Both the position numbers and the translations under genes were made by a program. This document shows, in pieces, positions 9,238 to 18,717 of a DNA stretch of 64,000 nt. Location of the stretch: NCBI GenBank assembly GCA_024711125.1, contig JANJTM010000068.1, positions 112,435 through 176,434 of the forward strand, in the 5' to 3' direction. The first letter of the stretch is position 1; each line of letters begins with the position of its first letter. The notes under the pieces were generated by a model. That model had not been told where the DNA came from and ran no database searches. It saw nothing but the letters and a program-made list of their open reading frames with translations. This stretch comes from Rhodothermales bacterium. Its GTDB lineage: Bacteria > Bacteroidota > Rhodothermia > Rhodothermales > UBA10348.

Positions 9238-9274
9238 GGCGCAGGCACGATGAGGTCGCGCGCGCCGCCCCGGA

Positions 9275-10195
9275 TCAGGCCGCCGGGATCGGCACGCACC
9301 AGTGGAGATAGGCGGGGTCGCGTCCCGTGACGATCCGTCCGTAGCGCTCCCGCAGCGCGGCGCAGACCGGACCCTCGGCCCCGTCGGCCACGACGCGGCC
9401 CTCGACCTCGCCGATGGCCGAGATCTGCACGCCGGTGCCGCAGAGGAACACCTCGTCGGCGACGAACAGCTCCGACCGGTCGATGTCGCGTTCGACGACC
9501 TCGAGGCCCAGTTCCTTGGTCGCGAGGTGGATCACCGTGCGGCGCGTGATGCCCTCGAGCACGTTGGCCGTGACGGGCGGCGTGACCAGCGCGCCGTTCC
9601 GCACGATGAAGACGTTGGCGGCGCTGGCCTCGGACACGTGCCCGTCCTGGTTCAGTACGAGCGCCTCGTCATAGCCGGCCTTGTTGGCCTCGCTCTTGGC
9701 GAGGGCGCTGTTCAGGTAGGCGCCGTTGAGCTTGCCGCGCGCCGGGATCATCGTGTCATCCACGCGCCGCCACGACGAGATCGCCACCCGCAGGAGGCCT
9801 GCGGCGTGGATGTAGGCTCCGACCGGCTGCGCGAAGATCGCCACCTTGTCGGTCGCGTCGTGGAGCTGCACGCGGAAGACCCCGTCGTCCTTGTAGACGA
9901 TCGGGCGCACGTAGGCGTTCTGTCGAAACCCTTCGGCCGCAAGGAGTTGCACCGTCACGTCGGTGAGCGACTCCGGCGTGTGGCCGATGTCGGCGAAGAT
10001 CATCTTCGCGCTCGAGAGAAGCCGACGGTAGTGGTCGAGAGGGCGGAAGAGCCAGAGCCGCCGCTCGTCGGTGTTCCAGTACGCGCGCAGCCCGCCGAAA
10101 CAGCCGGTGCCGTAGTGCAGCGTATTGCAGGTGATCGAGACGCGGGCCTGTTCGATCGGAACGATCGCGCCCTCGAAGTAGGCGAATCGGGTCAT
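9275..10195 (-). CDS. ilvE: Branched-chain amino acid aminotransferase
   Basis: A 306-residue class IV PLP-dependent aminotransferase that interconverts branched-chain amino acids and their 2-oxo acids, using glutamate/2-oxoglutarate. Landmarks are NTLHYGTGCFGGLRAY near the N-terminus, the PLP lysine region PARGKLNGAYLNSALAKSEA (Lys155), EALVLNQDGHVSEASAANVF and LCGTGVQI. The ATG at 10195 starts MTRFAYFEG, the expected N-terminus; the reading frame stays open upstream but that extension is low-complexity and not family-like. It lies opposite a divergent gene at 10375, with 179 bp between them that would hold both promoters. D-amino-acid aminotransferase-like specificity cannot be fully excluded. 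Confidence 0.88.
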   Translation of the reverse strand: MTRFAYFEGAIVPIEQARVSITCNTLHYGTGCFGGLRAYWNTDERRLWLFRPLDHYRRLLSSAKMIFADIGHTPESLTDVTVQLLAAEGFRQNAYVRPIVYKDDGVFRVQLHDATDKVAIFAQPVGAYIHAAGLLRVAISSWRRVDDTMIPARGKLNGAYLNSALAKSEANKAGYDEALVLNQDGHVSEASAANVFIVRNGALVTPPVTANVLEGITRRTVIHLATKELGLEVVERDIDRSELFVADEVFLCGTGVQISAIGEVEGRVVADGAEGPVCAALRERYGRIVTGRDPAYLHWCVPIPAA

Positions 10196-10374
10196 GGCTT
10201 GAGGTGGCGGGTCAACGGGCCGGGCCGGTCCGCTCCTTCGAGAATACGCACGCTTCCGCCCCCGTGCACGACCCGGTCCCCTGCCGTACGCCGCGCTTTT
10301 TCGCTCCTGCACGGAACCGTCGCCGGGCGTGAAGGTCCCAATCGGCAGGGAAGTGAACAGGCATCATCGAAGGA

Positions 10375-10968
10375 ATGCGACGGAACGTGGTTGGATTGCT
10401 GGCGCTGTGGCTTCTCGCCGCGCCGACAGGAACGGCGACGGCGCAGGAGGCGGAGCGGGCCGAAGCGGCGACGGCCGCCGGACACCTCGGCGACAAGATC
10501 GCGGCCGATACGCTCGCGCCGGCGCCGTTGCGGCTCAAGGTCATACCGGGTTTCGTGAACAACGCCAAGCGGCTCGGCCCCAACCCGGATCTATCCGGTC
10601 TTCGCCGTTGGGACGCCTTCTCCGGGGTGGTCCCGATCGGCGAACCGCAGTTCTACCGCATTCTCGGGCAATCAGAGCTCGAGCACATGGCGATCACCGC
10701 GCGCAAACGTCGCCGGGTCGCCGTGGTGGCCGGCGCCGCGTCGATGGTCGTGGGTACGCTGCTCTTCACGTCGCGTCCCCCGCTGGACCGTCCCGCGATC
10801 TCGGCCAAGCACCTGGTGGGAGGCTTCATGATCCCGATGGGTGGCCTGACGATCGGGGTGTCGATGATCGTCGCCGACCGGAAGCGGGTTCCGCTGGGAA
10901 TCGCGCAGGAACTCGCCGAAGGCTACAACATGGGCCGGCCCGCTCGGGCTCCTGCGGACCAGGATTGA
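10375..10968 (+). CDS. Hypothetical exported membrane protein
   Basis: A 197-residue protein not recognised as a known family. It has a signal peptide with cleavage near TATAQ (residue 24), a central soluble part (about 30-105), a short basic patch ARKRRR, and two hydrophobic segments (VAVVAGAASMVVGTLLF and LVGGFMIPMGGLTIGVSMIV) compatible with a membrane hairpin. It is transcribed alone, divergently from ilvE, and ends 7 nt from the convergent phosphodiester glycosidase gene. Function unknown. Confidence 0.65.
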   Translation: MRRNVVGLLALWLLAAPTGTATAQEAERAEAATAAGHLGDKIAADTLAPAPLRLKVIPGFVNNAKRLGPNPDLSGLRRWDAFSGVVPIGEPQFYRILGQSELEHMAITARKRRRVAVVAGAASMVVGTLLFTSRPPLDRPAISAKHLVGGFMIPMGGLTIGVSMIVADRKRVPLGIAQELAEGYNMGRPARAPADQD

Positions 10969-10975
10969 CAGGGCG

Positions 10976-11920
10976 TCACCGGCACCGCGCCACGACGGCC
11001 GAGACGACCTGGCGCTCCACGGTTCCGCCGACGGGTCGGTTGAGGAGCACTCCATTCACCACGATCGTCGACGAACCCCCTCCGTCGAGATTGAGCGCAT
11101 TGACCGCCCCCAGATTCCAGAGGATGGCGGCCAGCTCCTCCAGGTTCACGCCGCGGCTTTCGGGCTGCCTGCCGTCCACGACGAGCAGCAGCAGGTCGCC
11201 ATCGGCCGTGATGCCGGCCGCCGTGCGCGGATGGGTGTTCGGAATGCTGGTTCCGAAAAAGACCTCTTCGTCGTCGGTGATGCGGATGCGGCCGTTCACG
11301 ATCAGCATCGGTCCGGCTCCGAGGGCCGAAACGACCGGCCAGGGCCTTTCGTCGGGCTGCCACGTCGAGTCCGGCGTCACGCCTGGCCGGTGGGGCGGGG
11401 GTGAGGACCACGCGAACAGCGAATCGCCGCGCGTCGCGCCCCAGGCCATCTCCGGGCGCCCCTCGGATGTGAAGCCGAGGGAGGCGCGCGCCGTGAGGTA
11501 CCGAAGGTCTCCCCGGGTGACGACATCCGTCGCCGGTGCCCGCAAGCCGCCCGCGTCAGCGAGCAGGCCCACGTGCACGGCAGGATCGGCCGCCATGTCA
11601 AAGTAGCCGCCGTTGACCGCGACGCACGCGCCGGGATCGGCCGCAAACGAACTCGTCGGCTCCTTGCCGTCGGCGTCGTCCGAGGCAACGACCGACAGCT
11701 CGACCGAGGGACCGGGAGCGATGCGCACCAACCATGCCCGGAGCGAATCGCCACGGCCCTCGAAGACACGCACGGAGGAAGGCAAACGCACGTCGAGGGA
11801 GTCGAGCGGCGCCCAGGAAACGGGTCCGGCCGCCGACGCCGATCGCTGGGCAGACGCCGCCCCGGGGCCTCCGGCCAGGAAGATCCCGGCCGCTGCGACC
11901 AGCGCGACGAGGAATCTCAC
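10976..11920 (-). CDS. Phosphodiester glycosidase (NAGPA-like), exported
   Basis: A 314-residue exported protein of the NAGPA/phosphodiester glycosidase family. Family landmarks are CVAVNGGYFD near residue 95-105, SALGAGPMLIVNG, HPRTAAGI, LLLLVVDGR and the conserved end ALNLDGGGSST. The start is set at the GTG at 11920, which overlaps the kinase stop (GTGA) and gives a good signal peptide VRFLVALVAAAGIFLAG with cleavage near AASAQ. An ATG at 11989 would add an arginine-rich stretch and overlap the kinase by 73 nt, so it is less likely. The protein is translationally coupled to the hybrid kinase, which could couple envelope-glycan turnover to sensing. The substrate is unknown. Confidence 0.8.
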   Translation of the reverse strand: MRFLVALVAAAGIFLAGGPGAASAQRSASAAGPVSWAPLDSLDVRLPSSVRVFEGRGDSLRAWLVRIAPGPSVELSVVASDDADGKEPTSSFAADPGACVAVNGGYFDMAADPAVHVGLLADAGGLRAPATDVVTRGDLRYLTARASLGFTSEGRPEMAWGATRGDSLFAWSSPPPHRPGVTPDSTWQPDERPWPVVSALGAGPMLIVNGRIRITDDEEVFFGTSIPNTHPRTAAGITADGDLLLLVVDGRQPESRGVNLEELAAILWNLGAVNALNLDGGGSSTIVVNGVLLNRPVGGTVERQVVSAVVARCR

Positions 11921-14739
11921 CGCGAATGCAGCGACTTGGCGACGACGGCGGCGAGGTCGGCGACGCTGAAGGGTTTCTCGAGGAAGCATGCCCCCGCAAC
12001 GGCGGTCGGGTGCTTTGTGACGATGTCCGGGCCGTACCCCGAGGTGAATACCACCGGCAGCCCGGGGAACCGCTCCCGAAGTCGCTCGGCCATCGTCGGA
12101 CCGTCCATCCCGGGTAGAATGACGTCGGTGATCACGAGGTTGCAGCGCGCGCCGGGTCTGCCCATCACTTCGAGGGCACTTTCGGCGCTGAGCACCGGGG
12201 TTACGTGGTGCCCCAGATCCTCCAGGAGTTCGGCAGCCATGTCGAGCAGGACAGGTTCGTCATCCACCAGCAGGATGGAGGCGAATTCCGGGGGTTCATC
12301 GGCCGAAACCTGCGCGGCGGCCGGCGCGAGGTCCTCGCCGCACGGTGCGCTTCCGCTGCGGGGGATGTAGAGCTGGAATCGTGTTCCGATGCCGGGCGAA
12401 GAGTCGACACGAATGTACCCGCCGGCCTGCGTGATGATGCCGAATACGGACGGTAGGCCGAGGCCCGTGCCCTTCCCCGAGGGTTTCGTCGTGAAGAACG
12501 GCTCCCAGATGCGTGCCAGCGTGGATTCGTCCATTCCCGAGCCGTCGTCACGGACCGTCAGCAGGATGAACGGGCCCGGAACGACGGCCTCGCCGGGCAT
12601 CAGGTCATCCTCCTCGACCGAGACCGGAAGCGTGGAAATCCAGACGTTTCCCAACGGCGTCGTGGCGTCGCGCGCGTTCGTGCACAGGTTCACGAGGATC
12701 CGGTCCAGTTGGACGGGATCCATGATCACGTCGTCGACGTCAGGCGCGCCCGGCTCCCATCGCAACGTTCGTTCGTCTCCGAGAATCGACCGAAGCGTCG
12801 GAAGCAGGACTTCGACCTGGCGATCGATGGCGAGAGGGACCGGGTGGAGCGGCTGCTGACGGGCGATCGTCAGCAGCTGCTTCGTGAGCGCGGCGGCGCG
12901 CCCGGTGGCATCCCGGATCTCGTCGAGGTGCTTGGCGATCGGGGACCCTCCCGCATGGGCGCTCGCGAGATCGGCGCGCCCCAGGATCATCGTGAGCAGA
13001 TTGTTGAAATCGTGCGCGATGAACCCTGCCAGACGGGCGATCGACTCGAGGTTCTGGGTCTTGGCGATGTGCTCCTCGGCGGTTCGCCGCTCGGTCACGT
13101 CCATGGCCATGCTGAGCACGGCCCTTCGTCCATCCGATAACTTGCCCAGGGGTGTGGACATGAAATCCCAGGTTCTCAATGAGCCGTCGTGGCACCGCAC
13201 GCGGTATTCACCCTCTGCCGCCGGCCCCTCCAGGTCGTACTGGCCGAGAATGTGGTCGAGTACCTCGTCCTCCCGTCCGGGATACACCCTGCGAACCCAC
13301 GAATCCACGGTCGGTAGATCCTCCTTTCCGTAGCCGGAAATACGGGTCCAGGCATCGTTCACGAACAGGATCTCTCCTCCTTCCGCGTGGACCACGATAG
13401 GGAAGGGGCTCGCCTTGACCACGAGCCGGAAACGGTCCTCGGCCTCGCGGGCTGCGGCCCTCGCCCGCATCCGGCGCGCGATGTCGTGCACGATCGCGAA
13501 CAGGACCGGGCGTCCTCCCATGCGGGCCGGGCCTGCGAAGATCTCCACGTCGGCCATCCTGCCGTCGGCCAGCCGATGCCGGAATTCGCCGGTCCCCGTT
13601 CTTCCGGGTGCGACCTCCGCGATCTGCCGGCGCAAGTCTTCGACCGGGGTCGGGTCAAGATCCGTGATCTTCATGCGCCGCAGTTCGTCGCGCGACCAGC
13701 CGTAGAACTTCTCGGCGGCGGGATTGGCGTCGAGGATCGTGAGGTCGTCCAGGTCGGCGACCATGATCATCGCGCTGTTGTTCTCGAAGATGCTGCGGTA
13801 GCGTTCTTCGCTTTCGGCCAGCGCAATCTCGTGCCGCCGTCGCTCGGTGATGTCCTCCATGATCGCGACGATGCCGTCGAGGCTTCCGGCTTCATCGGTG
13901 AGGCGTGCTGCCGAGAGGCTCACGTCGACCTCGCTCCCGTCCTTGCGCCGGCGCACCAGGCGCATGCCGACCAGCCTTTCACCGTTCATGACGCGGCGCC
14001 GCGACTCGGCATACTGCGCCTGGCTTTCCGGCGGGACGATCGGCAGCGGCCGGCCGAGTACCTCGTCCTCGGTCCAGCCGAAGATGCGTTCGGCCGATTC
14101 GTTCCAGGCGGTCACCTTCCCGTCGGCATCGACCCCGAACAGCGCCAGGGGCGAACACGATACGAGGGCGCGCAGAAAGGCCTCGGAAGCGCGAAGCGAT
14201 TCTTCGGCCCGAACCAGCTGGGTGATGTCCCGCACGACGAGGAGTCGCCTCTCGGTCCGGCCCACGCGGATCGACCGCTCGTTTTCGATGACGGGAAAGG
14301 TCGTTCCATCGGTACGCACATGGCGTGCCTGTCTGCGCTCCACCCGTTCCCCGGCCGTGCCCGAGGCCTCGAGAGTGGTCGACGCCTCCCCGGGCGCGAT
14401 CAGGTCGGCCCGGGTGAGCGACCGGAATTCACGCGGGAGATATCCGTACTTGCGGCACGCCGTCCGGTTGGCTTCGACGATCCGGTCGTTCTCGTCGAGG
14501 ACGAAAACCGTATCCACTCCGAATTCGAAGAGCGAACGGTACCACTCGCGGTCCTTCTCGATCTCGCGGCCCTCGCGTCGGACCAGCAGCAGGATGACGA
14601 GGGCAGATACCGCGACGAAGAACAGCCCTTTCAGGGTCTGGCTCAGGAAGGGTTCGGCTCCGACGAGCACGTCGGTTCCGACTATCCACGCGCAGCCCAA
14701 CGCGAGGTAAATGAGGGCGGGGCGAACGAACGAGGACAT
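11917..14739 (-). CDS. Multi-PAS hybrid sensor histidine kinase with receiver
   Basis: A 940-residue protein. Two N-terminal membrane helices (about residues 5-25 and 35-52) are followed by four PAS domains (about 66-185, 188-305, 312-430 and 440-560). Then come a dimerisation domain with the H-box FIAHDFNNLLTMI (His576), an HATPase domain with the G-boxes GSGMDE and GKGTGLGLP, and a C-terminal receiver domain whose phosphoacceptor is Asp872 (LVITDVILPGMDG). The architecture is that of a kinase that phosphorylates its own or a partner receiver. No DNA-binding output is attached. Its stop overlaps the GTG of a phosphodiester glycosidase. The signal is unknown; the PAS domains may bind small molecules or sense redox. 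Confidence 0.93.
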   Translation of the reverse strand: MSSFVRPALIYLALGCAWIVGTDVLVGAEPFLSQTLKGLFFVAVSALVILLLVRREGREIEKDREWYRSLFEFGVDTVFVLDENDRIVEANRTACRKYGYLPREFRSLTRADLIAPGEASTTLEASGTAGERVERRQARHVRTDGTTFPVIENERSIRVGRTERRLLVVRDITQLVRAEESLRASEAFLRALVSCSPLALFGVDADGKVTAWNESAERIFGWTEDEVLGRPLPIVPPESQAQYAESRRRVMNGERLVGMRLVRRRKDGSEVDVSLSAARLTDEAGSLDGIVAIMEDITERRRHEIALAESEERYRSIFENNSAMIMVADLDDLTILDANPAAEKFYGWSRDELRRMKITDLDPTPVEDLRRQIAEVAPGRTGTGEFRHRLADGRMADVEIFAGPARMGGRPVLFAIVHDIARRMRARAAAREAEDRFRLVVKASPFPIVVHAEGGEILFVNDAWTRISGYGKEDLPTVDSWVRRVYPGREDEVLDHILGQYDLEGPAAEGEYRVRCHDGSLRTWDFMSTPLGKLSDGRRAVLSMAMDVTERRTAEEHIAKTQNLESIARLAGFIAHDFNNLLTMILGRADLASAHAGGSPIAKHLDEIRDATGRAAALTKQLLTIARQQPLHPVPLAIDRQVEVLLPTLRSILGDERTLRWEPGAPDVDDVIMDPVQLDRILVNLCTNARDATTPLGNVWISTLPVSVEEDDLMPGEAVVPGPFILLTVRDDGSGMDESTLARIWEPFFTTKPSGKGTGLGLPSVFGIITQAGGYIRVDSSPGIGTRFQLYIPRSGSAPCGEDLAPAAAQVSADEPPEFASILLVDDEPVLLDMAAELLEDLGHHVTPVLSAESALEVMGRPGARCNLVITDVILPGMDGPTMAERLRERFPGLPVVFTSGYGPDIVTKHPTAVAGACFLEKPFSVADLAAVVAKSLHSR

Positions 14740-15054
14740 CTCACGTCACCGCCGGCAGGCTTCTGGGCAAGAATCCCCCCAAGCCCCGAACGCTTCGGGG
14801 CCTCGCGCCAACCGAGCGCGAGCACCGTGGGGGATTCGGCGGCCCGCGTGACAGCGGCGTCGGGATCTAATGGAACAATAACGCAAATTCCGGAGGCCTT
14901 GCGACAGGGCTGCCTTTCTTTTTCTGGTCCGGCAGGTTCCCGAGCCCGCGCATCGGCAATCACGGCCGTTCGCATCAAGCCGATGGCGGGTCTTGCATCC
15001 TTCGTGAAATCGGTGCGTAGTGATGGGGCTTACCCGGACCCGCAGAACACCCCC
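14740..15054. other. Divergent intergenic region with small hairpin
   Basis: About 315 bp between the divergent kinase gene (minus) and the DUF5916 gene (plus), so it should hold both promoters. A perfect 7-bp stem with a 3-nt loop lies at 14784-14800 (CCCCGAA/TTCGGGG), about 45 nt upstream of the kinase start. A lower-GC stretch occurs around 14875-14890. I could not assign promoter elements with confidence. Confidence 0.4.
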
Positions 15055-17316
15055 ATGCCCGTCTCGTACCGCACCGCCGCGTCGCCCTTCCGCGTCGCGC
15101 TCGCTTTCGTACTCCTCTCTCTCGGCGTTTCGACCGCCTTCGCACGCCAAGCCGGACCGAACGCGGTCGCCTCGGTTCCGCCCCCGACCCGCAACGAGGT
15201 CCACGCCGTCTACACGGCCGATGCGCCGCACATCGACGGGCGGCTGGACGAGGCGATCTGGCAGTCGGTTCGGCCGATCACCGACTTCACGCAGATCTGG
15301 CCCGAGAACGGGGCGCCGATGACCGAGCGCAGCGAGGCGATGGTGGCGTATGACGAGGAGCACCTGTACATCGCCTTCCGCTTCTTCGACCGCGAGCCGC
15401 ACCTCATCCGCGCCAAGAACCTCGAGCGGGGCGGGCGCAACGACAAGGATGACCACGCCTTCATCGCGATCGACACCTACCTGGACAAGCGCAACGCGTA
15501 CCTCTTCGAGATGAACGCGGCCGGTACGCAGGACGACGCGACGATCCAGGACGAGAACATGACGATGGACAACTGGGCGTGGGACGCGGTCTACCGTTCC
15601 GAAACCCAGATCACCGAGGAAGGCTGGACGATGGAGGTCTCGATCCCCTTCCGCCAGCTGCGTTTCCCCAAGGGCGACGACCTCTCGTTCGGTCTCATGC
15701 TCTCGCGCACGATCAACCGCAAGAACGAGCGGGCGATCTGGCCGCCGATCGGAATCGAGTTCGGAAACGGGTTCGGGGCCATTTCGGCGGTCTCGCAGTA
15801 CGGGGTCGTCAAGGGCCTCAAGGGTATCCACCGCGGCAAGAACATCGAGATCAAGCCGTACGTGATCACGGGCGCCCAGCAGGTGCGCACCTCGCTCGCC
15901 GAGCGCGACACCGAAGATTCGTTCGAGCGCGACCTCGGGGTGGACGTCAAGGTGGGCCTCTCGTCGGCGACGACGCTCGATCTCACCGTCAACACCGACT
16001 TCGCCCAGGTCGAGGCCGACAACGTGCAACTCAACCTCGACCGGTTCAGCCTGTTCTTCCCGGAGAAGCGGGAGTTCTTCCTCGAACGCTCGGGGCTCTT
16101 CGAGCACGGCAACTCGCGCTCGACGCAGACCTTCTTCTCGCGCCGCATCGGGCTCACGAACCAGATCCTCACGGGGGCGCGCGTGACCGGGCAGGTGGGG
16201 CGCCTTTCGGGCGGAATCCTGAACATCGAGACCGGCGACGGCATGGGCGACCTGTTCGGCTCGTCGTCGGCGAACAATACCGTGGCCCGCGTCATCGGCA
16301 ACCTCTCGGCGCGGTCTTCGGCGGGAGCGATCGTGACGAACTACGTCGACCGGGACGTAACGAACACCGCGCTCGGGCTGGACGCGCAGGCGCGTTTCGG
16401 AAGCGCAAGCCAGGTGTCGGCCTGGTATACGGCCGTCCAGGACAGCCGCGCCGACATGGACGATGCGGCCGGTCACGGCTCGGTGCGGCTGCAGGACGAT
16501 CGATTCATGCTCGTCGGTGCATTCACGAGCGTCGGAAAGCGGTACGCTCCGGCCCTCGGTTTCGTGCGCCGCCGAGACATGCGCACCTATTCGGGCGAAT
16601 TCGGGTACACCCCCTTCGTGAACTTCGCCGCCGTGCCCCAGCTGCGCCGCATCGCGTTCGGAGCCGGGTACGACTATATCGAGAACCAGGCGGGGGACCT
16701 GGAATCGACCGACCTCGCGGCCGCGCTCACGGCCAGTTTCCGCACCCGGGACCAGGTGACGGTCCGGGTCGGACGGGCGTTCGAGCGCCTCGTCGAGCCG
16801 TTCCCGATCCGGCCCGACGCGACGATCCTGCCCGGAGACTACACGTTCACGCGCGTGACCCTGCGGGGCGGCACCGATCCGTCCCGCAACCAGTTCGCGA
16901 CGGCCGGAGTGACCTTCGGCGGTTTCTGGGGCGGAGACCGCACCGATTACATGGCGCAGGCGGGCTGGCGCGTATCCCAGCACCTCGAGCTGAACGGCGG
17001 TCTCTCGCACAGCGTCATCGACCTTCCGATCGACAACGGGGCATTCGACGCCACCACGGTGTCGCTCGACATCCTCGCGGCCGTCAACAAGAACCTGTTC
17101 GCGAAGGCGCTCGTCCAGTACGACAACTTCACGCGCGACGTGCAGGCGAACATCCGCATCGACTGGATCCACACGCCCGGCAGCGACCTGTTCTTCGTCT
17201 TCAACACGGCCTACCACCTCGCCAAGGACGGCGACGTGCTGTTCGATCCGAGACGTGACGTCGTCATGATGGATCGGGTGGGTGTCGCGAAGCTGACCTA
17301 TCTCGTCATGCTCTGA
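15055..17316 (+). CDS. DUF5916 protein: CBM9-like domain plus outer-membrane barrel
   Basis: A 753-residue exported protein. A signal peptide (VALAFVLLSLGVSTAFA, residues about 13-29) precedes a CBM9-like sugar-binding domain that starts HIDGRLDEAIWQ and contains MVAYDEEHLYIAFRFFD and GWTMEVSIPFRQLRF. The remaining ~500 residues are DUF5916: many alternating hydrophobic strands ending with an aromatic-rich segment, as expected for an outer-membrane beta barrel, with the typical FFPEKREFFLERSGLF motif. The family is common in Bacteroidota, Rhodothermota and Gemmatimonadota, and its role is not established; glycan or metabolite binding at the outer membrane is a guess. The chosen ATG gives the signal peptide. 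It overlaps the convergent permease by 19 bp. Confidence 0.8.
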   Translation: MPVSYRTAASPFRVALAFVLLSLGVSTAFARQAGPNAVASVPPPTRNEVHAVYTADAPHIDGRLDEAIWQSVRPITDFTQIWPENGAPMTERSEAMVAYDEEHLYIAFRFFDREPHLIRAKNLERGGRNDKDDHAFIAIDTYLDKRNAYLFEMNAAGTQDDATIQDENMTMDNWAWDAVYRSETQITEEGWTMEVSIPFRQLRFPKGDDLSFGLMLSRTINRKNERAIWPPIGIEFGNGFGAISAVSQYGVVKGLKGIHRGKNIEIKPYVITGAQQVRTSLAERDTEDSFERDLGVDVKVGLSSATTLDLTVNTDFAQVEADNVQLNLDRFSLFFPEKREFFLERSGLFEHGNSRSTQTFFSRRIGLTNQILTGARVTGQVGRLSGGILNIETGDGMGDLFGSSSANNTVARVIGNLSARSSAGAIVTNYVDRDVTNTALGLDAQARFGSASQVSAWYTAVQDSRADMDDAAGHGSVRLQDDRFMLVGAFTSVGKRYAPALGFVRRRDMRTYSGEFGYTPFVNFAAVPQLRRIAFGAGYDYIENQAGDLESTDLAAALTASFRTRDQVTVRVGRAFERLVEPFPIRPDATILPGDYTFTRVTLRGGTDPSRNQFATAGVTFGGFWGGDRTDYMAQAGWRVSQHLELNGGLSHSVIDLPIDNGAFDATTVSLDILAAVNKNLFAKALVQYDNFTRDVQANIRIDWIHTPGSDLFFVFNTAYHLAKDGDVLFDPRRDVVMMDRVGVAKLTYLVML

Positions 17317-18617
17317 GCCGCGCGTCGGCCGACCAGGGCCCACAACGCGAGGCCGCCGGAGACGAACGCGGCGAGCTGTAGGGTCTCGGCCCATGGCCGG
17401 ATCGCGAGCAGGACGCCGCAGACGATCAGGCAGGCAACGCTGAGGACCGTTCCGCCCGGAGCGTGGAACGGCGCCCTGCCGTTGCGGCGTCTCAGGACGG
17501 GCAGACCCGCGCAGGTCACGACATAGATCAGGACGCGCAGACCCACCGTCACGGTCAGCGCCGACGTGAACGTCGTCACCATCGTGAAGGCCCACATGCC
17601 GGCGGCCGAAACCACCAGGCTTACCCACGGCGTGTGCCACTTCGCGTGCACTGCGGCGACCGATGCCGGGAGCTGGTCGCGTTCGGCCATGGCGAACGGC
17701 ATGCGTCCGGCCGTGAGCATGATGGCGTGGGCGACCCCGAGCGTCGAGAGCAGCGCGCCGAGGGCCATGAAGGCCGCCCCGCCGCGTCCGAAGTGGCGCT
17801 CCGCGGCATCGGCCACGGGGCGCGCCGACTCGCCGAGCGCGGGCAGCGTTCCGACCGACACCACCTGGACCCCGATGTAGACGGTGGCGACCAGCGCCAA
17901 TCCGGACAGCAGGGCGAACGGAATCGTGCGGTCCGGATCGCGCACCTCTCCCGAGGGAACGCCGAGCGTCTCGAACCCGGAATACGCGTAAATGGCCAGG
18001 AATACCGCGCCCGCAAGCGCGGCCGCGTCGACGGGGGAGGCACCGTCGCCCGTCGGGGACGCGAAGAGGTCCCCGTCGAGCAGGAACAGCCCTACCACGA
18101 CGAACAGCAGCAGCGGGACCATCTTGGCGGTGGTAAGCACGTTGTTGACGATCGCGGCGCGGCGCACGCCGAGCACGTTGATCATCGCGAGCGCGAAGAC
18201 GACGGCGGTGATCGCCGCGGCCCGCCAGGATGGGGCGGTGATTCCGGGGAAGAACCACCCCGCGTAGTTCACCATGAGGTTCGTTACGGCGGCGAACCCT
18301 CCGAGCTGCGTGACCCAGAGCAGCCATCCGACCTCGAAGGCGACCACCGGCCCGAAGGCCTCGTGCGCGTACAGGTACGGGCCGCCGGTGTCGCGGAAGC
18401 GGCTTCCGACCTCGCTGAAACAGAGCGTGATGCCGGCGACGAGGAGCGCCGCGAGTGTCATCGCGACCGCGCTGGCAGGCCCCACGGCGGCGTAGAGCAC
18501 CGCCGGGAGGCCGAAGATCCCTGCTCCGATCACGCGGTTGACGGCGAAGAGCGTGAGGTCCCTTCGACCGAGGGCGCGGTCCAGGGCCTCTTCGGCCTTG
18601 GGATGGAAGTCTGACAT
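17298..18617 (-). CDS. APC-superfamily amino acid permease
   Basis: A 439-residue integral inner-membrane protein with about 12 hydrophobic segments. The N-terminal FAVNRVIGAGIFGLPAVLY matches the substrate-binding unwound helix 1 (GxGIF) of APC transporters, and SGFETLGVPSGEVRDPDRTI is the typical helix 6 region. It probably imports or exchanges amino acids or polyamines using an ion gradient. The ATG at 18617 (MSDFHPKAEEALDRALGRRD) was chosen over one at 18662 because the upstream stretch lies in the divergent promoter region. It faces the M28 peptidase, so imported amino acids could come from peptide breakdown. Specificity unknown. Confidence 0.88.
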   Translation of the reverse strand: MSDFHPKAEEALDRALGRRDLTLFAVNRVIGAGIFGLPAVLYAAVGPASAVAMTLAALLVAGITLCFSEVGSRFRDTGGPYLYAHEAFGPVVAFEVGWLLWVTQLGGFAAVTNLMVNYAGWFFPGITAPSWRAAAITAVVFALAMINVLGVRRAAIVNNVLTTAKMVPLLLFVVVGLFLLDGDLFASPTGDGASPVDAAALAGAVFLAIYAYSGFETLGVPSGEVRDPDRTIPFALLSGLALVATVYIGVQVVSVGTLPALGESARPVADAAERHFGRGGAAFMALGALLSTLGVAHAIMLTAGRMPFAMAERDQLPASVAAVHAKWHTPWVSLVVSAAGMWAFTMVTTFTSALTVTVGLRVLIYVVTCAGLPVLRRRNGRAPFHAPGGTVLSVACLIVCGVLLAIRPWAETLQLAAFVSGGLALWALVGRRAAQSMTR

Positions 18618-18717
18618 GGGGGGCACGGAGATCGGGCGTGCAGTATACTTCCCGGCCGACAACCACGCATCCTGCCCCGGTCCGATCCCCGCGGTCGCCG
18701 GGCTCGCCTATCCTGCC

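Noticed and set aside
14746..18666. Very long minus-strand frame across the DUF5916 gene
   Set aside because: It is the reverse shadow of DUF5916 plus an extension over the permease, with Arg-rich low-complexity translation; both real genes have clear homology.
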